Positions 1 through 5,710 of a stretch of 5,954 bases of DNA are shown piece by piece. The DNA is from Candidatus Gastranaerophilales bacterium. Lineage in GTDB: Bacteria; Cyanobacteriota; Vampirovibrionia; Gastranaerophilales; Gastranaerophilaceae. Below the pieces are notes generated by a model that did no database searches, was not told where the DNA came from, and was given only the letters and a program-made list of their open reading frames with translations. The stretch's first letter is position 1, and every line of letters starts with the position of its first letter. Where the stretch lies: positions 1 to 5,954 of the forward strand of contig CALVEE010000137.1 of assembly GCA_944326495.1 (NCBI GenBank), in the 5' to 3' direction. Both the position numbers and the translations under genes were made by a program.

Positions 1-57
1 TGGTTTTGGTCTCCTATTTTTTCTAATTTCTCCCTAACGGGCTGGCACCCATCCTAA

Positions 58-75
58 CCTTCCCTCAAGGGAAGG
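58..75. repeat. GC-rich hairpin repeat, copy 1
   Basis: CCTTCCC at 58-64 pairs with GGGAAGG at 69-75 around a TCAA loop. It is preceded by CACCC at 46-50. The CACCC then CCTTCCC/GGGAAGG design resembles the other two hairpin repeats in this window (266-294 and 5674-5692) and REP-like intergenic repeats of many bacteria. There is no T-run after it, so it is not a good intrinsic terminator on the plus strand. Confidence 0.6.
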
Positions 76-218
76 AACGCTATACACTTAGCGCTGCTTC
101 CTCCATTTGAGAGCAGTCCGGTAAAAATAAGATTGTAATTCAGACATTAGTCTGCCAATAACAAATGAACAGCTCGTTTAAAATTCATTTTATATTTTTC
201 ATTTGCTCCTACTGGCTG

Positions 219-300
219 ACCCCTCACCCGAATTTCTAAGTTTCGCTAAAGCTCAACTTGAAATTCTACCCTCTCCCACAAGGGGCGAGGGTAGCGCTAC
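219..300. repeat. Composite hairpin repeat, copy 2 (two adjoining stem-loops)
   Basis: The element starts with ACCCCTCACCC at 219-229. The first stem pairs GAATTTC (230-236) and AAGTT (238-242) with AACTT (255-259) and GAAATTC (260-266), leaving T237 bulged. The second pairs CTACCCTC (266-273) with GAGGGTAG (287-294), extended by CCC (275-277) with GGG (283-285). The palindrome GTAGCGCTAC at 291-300 closes it. The order of a CCCCTCACC box, then spacer, then a CCTCTCCC-type hairpin recurs at 5625-5693 in the same orientation. This suggests a dispersed REP-like or MITE-like family rather than a gene-specific structure. Confidence 0.65.
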
Positions 301-318
301 GCCAGGCGTAAAACCTGT

Positions 319-364
319 CCGCTTTCTTAGCGGTGAGATCCTGAACAGCTTGAAAATCAGGGAT
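319..364. repeat. Further small hairpins of the upstream repeat block
   Basis: CCGCT (319-323) pairs with AGCGG (329-333) around TTCTT. ATCCTGA (338-344) faces TCAGGGAT (357-364) with one extra G. ATCCTGAA at 338-345 is also the exact complement of TTCAGGAT at 416-423, which is followed by GACA. The GATCCTGAA...TTCAGGATGACA pattern is a common form of intergenic repeat in bacterial genomes, from memory. It looks like the right-hand part of the same repeat block. Confidence 0.45.
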
Positions 365-458
365 AAATATTACTTACTTCTCCTATTCATTCCACACCCA
401 AAAAAATTCTACGCTTTCAGGATGACAATAAAATTTGAAGGCTGATTTTCTATTTTAT

Positions 459-537
459 TGTCCGGTCAAATTTTTGAAACAAGTAATGGCAAATTTCTAC
501 TGTGTCCTGCTTTTTTATTTCTTTTTTTTACCGGACA
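459..537. repeat. 79-bp segment bounded by 8-bp inverted repeats (possible MITE remnant)
   Basis: TGTCCGGT at 459-466 and ACCGGACA at 530-537 are perfect inverted repeats enclosing 63 AT-rich bases with no open frame. A further GTCCGGTAAAAATAAG at 116-131 resembles the reverse complement of the right end, which reads GTCCGGTAAAAAAAAG. Terminal inverted repeats around a short non-coding interior fit a miniature transposable element. I see no clear target-site duplication directly outside 459 and 537, so this is tentative. Confidence 0.35.
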
Positions 538-563
538 GCAGTGTCATTTAATGGAAAATTTCT
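484..563. repeat. Pair of 15-bp imperfect direct repeats
   Basis: TAATGGCAAATTTCT at 484-498 recurs as TAATGGAAAATTTCT at 549-563, with 14 of 15 bases identical and a 65-bp offset. The first copy lies inside, and the second just outside, the segment bounded by the TGTCCGGT inverted repeats. Function is unknown. It may be a relic of insertion or local duplication. Confidence 0.4.
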
Positions 564-593
564 GTTAATAGACGAAAAATTTAAAAATAAGTT

Positions 594-620
594 TTGTCAT
601 TTTTATTTATATAGTACAAT
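594..620 (+). promoter_or_regulatory. Probable hisS promoter
   Basis: TTGTCA (594-599) as a -35 box and TACAAT (615-620) as a -10 box are separated by 15 bases, slightly shorter than the ideal 17. Transcription would begin near 627, leaving a leader of only about 20 bases with AAGGA at 633-637 before the hisS ATG. Such a short leader leaves no room for a T-box or attenuator, so hisS is probably not regulated by uncharged tRNA through its leader. Confidence 0.4.
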
Positions 621-647
621 TATAACTATATAAAGGAATTAAAATTT

Positions 648-1883
648 ATGGCAATAATAAAAGTACAAAAAGGGACAAAAGATATATTACCTCCGGAGAT
701 GCCCCTATGGCATTTTATGGAAGATACTGCAAGAAAGATTTTTACGATATACGGTGCAAAAGAGATTAGAACTCCGATTTTTGAAGCAACAGAACTTTTT
801 GCGCGCGGGGTGGGCGATACGACAGATATTGTTAACAAAGAAATGTATACGTTTGAAAAAAGCGAACGCTCGCTTACACTTCGTCCCGAAAACACTGCAG
901 GAGTCGTAAGAGCATTTATTGAAAACGGGATGCACAGGCTTTCTGCTCCGGTTAAGCTCTGGTATAAAGGCCCCATGTTCCGCTATGAACGCCCGCAGGC
1001 AGGAAGGCAAAGACAGTTTCATCAGGTCGGAGTAGAAGTTTTTGGGATTAAACAGCCAACCGCGGATGCGGAAGTTATTTTAATGGCGGTAAATTATCTA
1101 AAAGCCCTTGGATTAAACGATTTGAGTGTTGAATTAAATTCTCTGGGGTGCCCTAAATGCAGGGAAGAATTTAAAACCAAGCTGAAATCCGTAATAAAAC
1201 CTTATTTACCCGAACTGTGTCCTGATTGTCAGGCAAGATATGAAAAAAATCCTCTGCGTCTTTTAGACTGCAAAGTTGAAGAGTGCAAAGAAATTTACGC
1301 GAAACCTGAAATTCAGCAAGTGATACAATCTGATTTCATTTGCGAAGAATGCGCGGAACATTTTAATGAACTAAAAAGTTATCTTGATACTTTAAATATC
1401 AATTATTCTATCAATAAGCTTCTTGTAAGAGGGCTTGATTATTACAACAGAACTGTATTTGAGATAAAATCAAACAATCTCGGCTCCCAAAACGCAGTCT
1501 GCGGCGGCGGACGTTATGACAGCCTAGTTAAAAACCTCGGCGGAGAAGATACTCCTGCTGTCGGATTTGCAATGGGTATGGAAAGGCTCGCTTCACTTAT
1601 CGGAGAGAAGGAAGATACAAGAACAACTGCTTTTGTAGTTTCAAACGAGCCGTTAGAAGCAATAAAACTTACCGAAGAGCTTCGAACAAAGGGAATTAGC
1701 ACTGAGTTTGATTTAACAAACAAAAAGTTTGTTAAACAGCTTGAAAAAGCTTCTAAAGTCGCTAAATACGCTCTTATTCTAGGAGAGGATGAGCTCAAAT
1801 CTAATCAAATTACAGTAAAAGACCTTGATAAGTCCGAACAAAAAACTATTGCACGTGATAAAATTTTTGAAATCCTTAACTAG
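648..1883 (+). CDS. hisS: Histidyl-tRNA synthetase
   Basis: This class II synthetase joins histidine to tRNA-His using ATP, in the cytoplasm. The 411 residues are the usual bacterial length. Motif 2 is clear at about 108-130 (GPMFRYERPQAGRQRQFHQ, with R112 positioned for ATP and histidine chemistry). The histidine-specific motif LVRGLDYYNRTVFE spans 259-272, with R261 as the catalytic arginine. Motif 3, with GGGRYD and GFAMGMERL, is at 286-314. The insertion domain carries four cysteine pairs (C168/C171, C191/C194, C208/C213, C232/C235), including NPLRLLDCK, as in zinc-type bacterial HisRS. Residues 325-411 form the anticodon-binding domain. The ATG at 648 is supported by AAGGA at 633-637, ten bases upstream, and by the typical opening IIKVQKGTKDILPPE. 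It ends with TAG, with a second in-frame TGA at 1893-1895. Confidence 0.97.
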   Translation: MAIIKVQKGTKDILPPEMPLWHFMEDTARKIFTIYGAKEIRTPIFEATELFARGVGDTTDIVNKEMYTFEKSERSLTLRPENTAGVVRAFIENGMHRLSAPVKLWYKGPMFRYERPQAGRQRQFHQVGVEVFGIKQPTADAEVILMAVNYLKALGLNDLSVELNSLGCPKCREEFKTKLKSVIKPYLPELCPDCQARYEKNPLRLLDCKVEECKEIYAKPEIQQVIQSDFICEECAEHFNELKSYLDTLNINYSINKLLVRGLDYYNRTVFEIKSNNLGSQNAVCGGGRYDSLVKNLGGEDTPAVGFAMGMERLASLIGEKEDTRTTAFVVSNEPLEAIKLTEELRTKGISTEFDLTNKKFVKQLEKASKVAKYALILGEDELKSNQITVKDLDKSEQKTIARDKIFEILN

Positions 1884-1916
1884 CAAAATTTTTGATTTAC
1901 ATGTTTTACTACAAAT

Positions 1917-2717
1917 ATGATTATAAATAATTCCCCATCTTTTCAGGCAAATTTTAATTCTCCCAGACTAAGATTTAAGAAGGACGATTTTTATGTGCGG
2001 ATCCGCGGTTACGGGAAAGATCCTAATTGGGCAAGGGAAGTTAAAAATACCGCAGATATGGCCGTAAAATTAATAAGGCGCGATACTTCGGCTGAAAATG
2101 TCTTAAAACTTGTATCAATCGGCGTTAGAAACGCTAATAGAAATAATTCGCTTGATTTAATAAAAAAACTCTTCTCCGGTCTTTTAAGAGCTCCTAGAGA
2201 AAACTGGCCTTATGAAAAATGGGCAGACTTAACAACCCCCTACGAAAGCGGAAAATACAAAACCTATCAAGCCCGTCTGGATTATATTGCCTCTCATCCG
2301 CTGAAGCCTGAACAGGCGCCGGATTATTCAAGACCGGTAATTTATGATAACGGAAGAAGAGCAATCTTACACGGCTCATCCCTGTATGTGAACAAAAATC
2401 TGGACAAGGTATTAGCACTCACTAAAAATATTTTTCCTAAATACATTCACAAAGAAGTTAAGCCTGAGAACATGGAAGAAGTTAATTCCACGATAGCGGA
2501 AATCCGATGGATTTTAGCACATTCAACTCCCTGGCTTAGAGGAAGCGACGCTATCTCAAATGTTTTTATGCGGGTTCTCTATAAAGCTATTGGAGTTAAA
2601 TCTTATCCTATCAAAAAAGGAGTATCTCTTGATTTAGAAGCATACTGTACAGAGATTAGTGACTATAAAAAACAATTTCCTTCGTATTTTGAAAACCCGC
2701 CGGAAGTTATTAAGTAA
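1917..2717 (+). CDS. Orphan hypothetical protein with N-terminal SFQAN tag
   Basis: I do not recognise a family for this 266-residue protein. It has no signal peptide or membrane segment and looks soluble, mostly helical and basic at the N-terminus. Residues 7-12 (PSFQAN) resemble a short tag seen in lineage-specific proteins of Gastranaerophilales, from memory. The C-terminal third (186-228) is helical and has a striking H202-x-x-P205-W206-x-R208-G209-S210 motif followed by DAISNVFMRVLY. It loosely recalls the Fic motif HxFx(D/E)GN, but the spacing is two residues too long, so I do not call it Fic. The only cysteine is C244. It lies 33 bp after hisS on the same strand and could be co-transcribed. 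No Shine-Dalgarno sequence is visible before the ATG at 1917. That start is favoured because it keeps the tag and no other in-frame start exists after the preceding stop at 1893. Confidence 0.75.
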   Translation: MIINNSPSFQANFNSPRLRFKKDDFYVRIRGYGKDPNWAREVKNTADMAVKLIRRDTSAENVLKLVSIGVRNANRNNSLDLIKKLFSGLLRAPRENWPYEKWADLTTPYESGKYKTYQARLDYIASHPLKPEQAPDYSRPVIYDNGRRAILHGSSLYVNKNLDKVLALTKNIFPKYIHKEVKPENMEEVNSTIAEIRWILAHSTPWLRGSDAISNVFMRVLYKAIGVKSYPIKKGVSLDLEAYCTEISDYKKQFPSYFENPPEVIK

Positions 2718-2729
2718 TTAATCGTATTT

Positions 2730-2766
2730 GAATTTGCGGAAAAATTAATATTTTTCTCGCAAATTC
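2730..2766. terminator. Strong hairpin between convergent genes, likely bidirectional terminator
   Basis: GAATTTGCG (2730-2738) pairs with CGCAAATTC (2758-2766). The stem continues through a G-T pair and one mismatch into AAAA (2741-2744) with TTTT (2752-2755). It starts 13 bases after the stop at 2717, between convergent transcription units. Neither side has a clean T-run after the stem, so it is not a textbook intrinsic terminator. It may instead protect both mRNA 3' ends. Confidence 0.45.
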
Positions 2767-2791
2767 TCGGGAACGGTATCACATCCGGCCA

Positions 2792-2807
2792 GGTGCTATT
2801 CCGCACC
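2792..2807. terminator. Second small hairpin in the convergent intergenic region
   Basis: GGTGC (2792-2796) pairs with GCACC (2803-2807) around a six-base loop. It lies 40 bases beyond the end of the minus-strand 386-residue gene, and the DNA around it (2770-2810) is noticeably more GC-rich than its neighbours. It could help end the minus-strand transcript, but no T-run follows on either strand. It may equally be a fragment of a dispersed repeat. Confidence 0.25.
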
Positions 2808-2846
2808 CTCATTTAGTAAATCACAAGTTTAATAAATACTGCGAAT

Positions 2847-4007
2847 TTATACTTTTTTAGCTTCAGGCTTTTGCTTTGTACTTTTCTTTTTCCCGCGCTG
2901 TAATACTCTGTTCAGGTTATTGTAGTCAAAATCTGCGGATGAAATTCCGTATTTAATTTCTATGTCAGATGGGAATAACTTGTAAGGCATTGGCAGAAAT
3001 AATTCTACATGTTTCCCTTTATGATAAGGCAATGGCTCTTTTCTTCTCTGTAATATAAAGACTTCGCCTCTGTATTTTTCGAATTTTTTCTTGGCGTTTT
3101 CAACAATTTCTTTTGCATTAGGTTCAGCCGCAAAGAATTTTTTATTTGTTAACGGCTCAAAGATTTTATCAAATTCAGGGTTACTTTCGGAAGAGTTTTT
3201 ACCGTCAAGTTTTTTGTAAACAATATCATCAATATGTTTTGCTGCATTAACGTTATTGCCTAAAACCTGCAGTTCAAACGTAACAGGTGTTTTTCCCGGA
3301 AGTTTAAATAAAAAGTGCGTTGCACAATAATTTGCTTTTGTAAAATCATCATCAAGCCGCTTTTTAACTCTTTGCTTATTGCCGCCTTTTTTCCAAACAT
3401 CATTCTGGATTGCAATCATTTTATTTAGAAAATCTATTGACGCATAATCAAACTCGGAAGCTTGATATTCCGGCAGATTTTTAACAATTATCGGGCGTTT
3501 ATTTTCAACTTCTATAAGTTCAACCTTCCTTGACTTGATAAGCGGAATAAATCTGTCTAATACTGCATCAACCTTATTTCTTGCTGCATCACGAAAAACA
3601 AGCTTAGCCCCGATTAAATCCGTCATTTCCGTTAAAATTTCATCAACGCTGCTCCATTGGCGGCTTCCTGTTTTCTCTGCGATAGAGCCGATTGATTTAA
3701 GCCGGAAGCCGATTTCTGAAAGCGGGTTTTTAGGATATTTTTCACTTGCAACTAAATCTCCGAAACTGTCCTGCATAAAGCTTTCAACCTTTTGTGCACT
3801 GCTTGCAAGCTTTCTTCGAATAGCCCTTGCTGTTTCTTTGCTGATTTCCCATTGTTTGTTAGCTAACTTTGGTGTCCCTCTAAAACTAACCGTATCAGCT
3901 TGAAGCGGAGAGGACATTCTTAAGCCGAACTTGCTTATATTATTTTGTTTTGCTGCTTCATAATTAGGGGCGGCTAATCTAAAACCCATAATTGCGGGGA
4001 TATTCAT
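2847..4007 (-). CDS. Divergent RelA/SpoT-type nucleotide pyrophosphokinase-like protein
   Basis: This 386-residue protein carries the RelA/SpoT synthetase fold signatures. R102-x-K104 with S108 and K112 matches R241/K243/S247/K251 of the S. dysgalactiae Rel enzyme in identity and spacing. D130 in TDLIGAKL matches its catalytic D264. Y227 and H231 match the guanine-stacking Y308 and H312. E245-L-Q247 matches the catalytic E323 in ExQ. The domain runs from about 95 to 266 and ends with AAKHID and VYK, where Rel enzymes have an AAHW-like segment. Such enzymes transfer pyrophosphate from ATP to GDP/GTP or, in toxic relatives, to other targets. No HD hydrolase, TGS or ACT domain is present. About 50 extra residues (170-222) separate the two catalytic halves. 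The C-terminus (371-386) is lysine-rich, and the N-terminus holds a VSFRG tag (40-44). AAAGG (4019-4023) lies 11 bases before the ATG. It follows the acyltransferase genes by 83 bp. The fold is fairly sure; the product is not. Confidence 0.72.
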   Translation of the reverse strand: MNIPAIMGFRLAAPNYEAAKQNNISKFGLRMSSPLQADTVSFRGTPKLANKQWEISKETARAIRRKLASSAQKVESFMQDSFGDLVASEKYPKNPLSEIGFRLKSIGSIAEKTGSRQWSSVDEILTEMTDLIGAKLVFRDAARNKVDAVLDRFIPLIKSRKVELIEVENKRPIIVKNLPEYQASEFDYASIDFLNKMIAIQNDVWKKGGNKQRVKKRLDDDFTKANYCATHFLFKLPGKTPVTFELQVLGNNVNAAKHIDDIVYKKLDGKNSSESNPEFDKIFEPLTNKKFFAAEPNAKEIVENAKKKFEKYRGEVFILQRRKEPLPYHKGKHVELFLPMPYKLFPSDIEIKYGISSADFDYNNLNRVLQRGKKKSTKQKPEAKKV

Positions 4008-4090
4008 AATTTCTCTAACCTTTCTGTCTGCTATATTTTTTCTAAAACCGGTAAAGTCACAAAATTGCCTAAATGTAAAGAAACGTAAAG

Positions 4091-4771
4091 CTAGATAGCG
4101 GCCTGTTCTTTGAGCGACTCTTCTATTTTGTTCTCAAATCCGGTAAATTCAGAAATCTGGCGCGCCCATTCTCTTACAATTTCATTCTCGTCAAGAGTGT
4201 AAGAAATAGGTTTGCCTATCTTAACGGTGATATGTTTTTCAAATAATTTTTTTGCATAGCCGTCAAATCCGCATATTGCAACCGGAATAATATCTGCTTG
4301 AAATTTTTTTGCAAACATTATGAACCCTTTATGGATATTACTAATAACCGGTTCTTTTACAATTTTTCCCTGCGGAAAAATTCCGAGCGCCCAGCTTGTA
4401 TTAAAAATGGATTTAACAGTCTTGAATGTTGCAATCTCGGGTTTTTCACGGTTAACAGCAAAAGCTCCTAGAATATGCACAAGAAACCTCAATAATCTGT
4501 CTTTGTCGTGGAATAACTCTTGTTTTGCCATATATGCAATATTTTTCCAGGCAGAGACGGCAATTAAAGGCGGGTCAATATATGACACATGGTTGCCGGC
4601 AAAAATAACACGCGAGGATTTAGGCAGATTTTCACGCCCTTCAACTTTTAGATTATACATAAGTTTTGTGACAGGATATACTACTGTCAGGAGAAAAAAC
4701 ATATAAAAGCTTGTTCTGAAAATATTGTAATCTTTTTCTGTTCTTCTGTTGTAATTTTTTTCTTTCTTCAT
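4091..4771 (-). CDS. PlsC-family 1-acylglycerol-3-phosphate acyltransferase, copy 2
   Basis: This membrane-associated enzyme family transfers an acyl chain to lysophosphatidic acid to make phosphatidic acid. The catalytic H61-x4-D66 is in NHVSYIDPP. Motif II is GAFAVNREK (102-110), motif III is GIFPQGKIVKE (130-140) and motif IV is around IIPVAI (161-166). A hydrophobic stretch at about 20-38 probably anchors it to the membrane. The 226 residues are typical. In motif III the usual FPEGTR reads FPQGKI: glutamate is replaced by glutamine and the TR pair is lost. The arginine normally helps hold the acceptor phosphate, so the acceptor may differ. GGAAAG (4778-4783) is six bases before the ATG. 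It lies 24 bp downstream of its paralogue and is surely co-transcribed with it. Which acyl acceptor it uses cannot be told from sequence. Confidence 0.88.
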   Translation of the reverse strand: MKKEKNYNRRTEKDYNIFRTSFYMFFLLTVVYPVTKLMYNLKVEGRENLPKSSRVIFAGNHVSYIDPPLIAVSAWKNIAYMAKQELFHDKDRLLRFLVHILGAFAVNREKPEIATFKTVKSIFNTSWALGIFPQGKIVKEPVISNIHKGFIMFAKKFQADIIPVAICGFDGYAKKLFEKHITVKIGKPISYTLDENEIVREWARQISEFTGFENKIEESLKEQAAI

Positions 4772-4795
4772 TCCTATCTTTCCAGTTTCTTGAAA

Positions 4796-5473
4796 TTACG
4801 TATGAGCGTGCATTCCTTTGTATGTGTATCCTGTAAGGTTTTGGATTGCATTCCCCCACTTATCTACCATTCCTTCCACATCATCAGAGTATGGAATAAT
4901 CTCTCCGATTTTAACAATTATTTTACCTGTAAACGGCCATCTTTTAACTTCCTGTGTGCCGGTAATTCCGATTGGCAGAATTCCGCATTTAGTGCTCTTT
5001 GCAAGAGAGGCAAAGCCTTTGGTAACATTGCTTACCTCACCCGGCTCCTGTCTTGTTCCCTGCGGGAAAATTCCCAGCACCCAGCCGGTTGAAGTAAGGT
5101 TTTTAACTGTCTTGATTGTAGATACTCCGAGTTTTTCTCTGTCAACAGCAAAAGCTCCGAGCCAGTTAAGCCACCAGCACATAAAAGGGTTTTCAAACAG
5201 CTCTTTTTTGGCCATATAAGCTACTCCCCTGTTCATAACCGCGCAGACCAGAGGCGGGTCAAGGGTTGATAAGTGATTGGCTGCTATTATAAAATTGTTA
5301 TTTGACGGTATATTTTCGCGTCCGTAGACTTCAAGCCTGTATACGAGTTTAAACCTTATCATATAAAAAACATGGGTTACAATAAATAAAAACATCCGTC
5401 TCCATTTGTTGTAAAACCCGGGTTCTCTTAAAGAATGGGTATTTCCGTTAGTTTTTTTATTATCTCGTGACAT
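4796..5473 (-). CDS. plsC: PlsC-family 1-acylglycerol-3-phosphate acyltransferase, copy 1
   Basis: This is the first gene of the minus-strand group and a paralogue of the next one. The catalytic H67-x4-D72 is in NHLSTLDPP. Motif II is GAFAVDREK (106-114), motif III is GIFPQGTRQEPG (134-145) and motif IV is around GILPIGI (164-170). The hydrophobic stretch at about 27-45 fits a membrane anchor, and the 225 residues match the family. Here motif III keeps TR after FPQG, closer to the canonical FPEGTR, so this copy is the better candidate for the housekeeping enzyme making phosphatidic acid. The two copies share GRENxP, YMAKxELF, LGAFAVxREK and GIFPQG, indicating an old tandem duplication. AAGGGGA (5479-5485) sits five bases before the ATG, a strong ribosome-binding site. 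Confidence 0.92.
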   Translation of the reverse strand: MSRDNKKTNGNTHSLREPGFYNKWRRMFLFIVTHVFYMIRFKLVYRLEVYGRENIPSNNNFIIAANHLSTLDPPLVCAVMNRGVAYMAKKELFENPFMCWWLNWLGAFAVDREKLGVSTIKTVKNLTSTGWVLGIFPQGTRQEPGEVSNVTKGFASLAKSTKCGILPIGITGTQEVKRWPFTGKIIVKIGEIIPYSDDVEGMVDKWGNAIQNLTGYTYKGMHAHT

Positions 5474-5498
5474 AATAATCCCCTTGTCAGTCTATAAT

Positions 5499-5527
5499 AT
5501 TATACAACAAATATTTGAAACAAAAAA
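5499..5527 (-). promoter_or_regulatory. Probable promoter of the acyltransferase gene group
   Basis: On the minus strand a perfect TATAAT lies at 5499-5504, 25 bases before the ATG. The -35 region at the right distance (about 5522-5527) is only a T-run. An alternative pairing is TATTAT (5494-5499) with TTGTTT (5518-5523), 18 bases apart. The perfect palindrome CAAATATTTG (5508-5517) lies between the boxes and could be a regulator site. The leader would be about 20 bases, with the AAGGGGA ribosome-binding site inside it. Confidence 0.45.
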
Positions 5528-5624
5528 GTTTCTCAAGTTAATCCGCTCTCTTTTCGCCGGTAGTATGGGGTAAGTTTTACACAACCATAGCTTTTTTAAA
5601 TTTTTATTTATCACTGCTGTCTGC

Positions 5625-5693
5625 CCCCTCACCGCATCCGTAGTTTTCGGCTCCCGCCTCAAACACGGCTGCTCCTCTCCCGTTGGGAGAGGG
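5625..5693. repeat. GC-rich hairpin repeat, copy 3
   Basis: The hairpin pairs CCTCTCCC (5674-5681) with GGGAGAGG (5685-5692) around GTT, eight perfect pairs. A CCCCTCACC box lies at 5625-5633, about 40 bases before the hairpin. The same order and orientation is seen in the copy at 219-294, though the bases between differ, so the box and the hairpin are the conserved parts. Such repeats often sit between genes and may stabilise transcripts or mark insertions. Confidence 0.6.
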
Positions 5694-5710
5694 TGTTGCA
5701 TTTTCTATTT

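Larger units (their letters stand above)
1..647. other. Non-coding, repeat-rich region upstream of hisS
   Basis: I see no credible protein gene here. The only longer open frame (203-445, +) runs through the hairpin repeats, has no ribosome-binding site and gives a protein of no recognisable character, so it is treated as chance. The region is dense in small inverted repeats: 58-75, 78-93 (CGCTA/TAGCG), 141-154 (CAGAC/GTCTG), 162-205 (CAAATGAA/TTCATTTG), 230-266, 266-294, 319-333 and 338-364. It also holds a TGTCCGGT/ACCGGACA pair at 459-537 and the hisS promoter close to 594-620. From about 430 onward the DNA is very AT-rich. No tRNA, T-box or riboswitch is recognisable. Confidence 0.7.

Noticed and set aside
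203..445. 80-codon plus-strand open frame
   Set aside because: It runs through the hairpin repeats, has no ribosome-binding site, and its protein shows no family feature.
1..600. CRISPR array
   Set aside because: The hairpins differ in sequence and spacing; there is no regular repeat-spacer pattern.
600..647. T-box or riboswitch controlling hisS
   Set aside because: The likely leader is only about 20 bases, and no specifier stem or antiterminator is visible upstream.
626..1022. Minus-strand open frames opposite hisS
   Set aside because: They are shadows of a certain histidyl-tRNA synthetase gene.
2517..2570. Fic domain in the orphan protein
   Set aside because: The HSTPWLRGS segment has the glycine seven residues after the histidine rather than five, and lacks the GNGR signature.
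3535..3903. Plus-strand open frame opposite the RelA-like gene
   Set aside because: It is antisense to a gene with clear catalytic motifs; no start signal or protein character supports it.
4320..5219. Plus-strand open frames opposite the acyltransferases, and the minus-strand frame 4653-4859
   Set aside because: All overlap two certain PlsC-family genes in other frames.
5492..5701. 69-codon minus-strand open frame
   Set aside because: It starts inside the hairpin repeat with no ribosome-binding site and overlaps the acyltransferase promoter.
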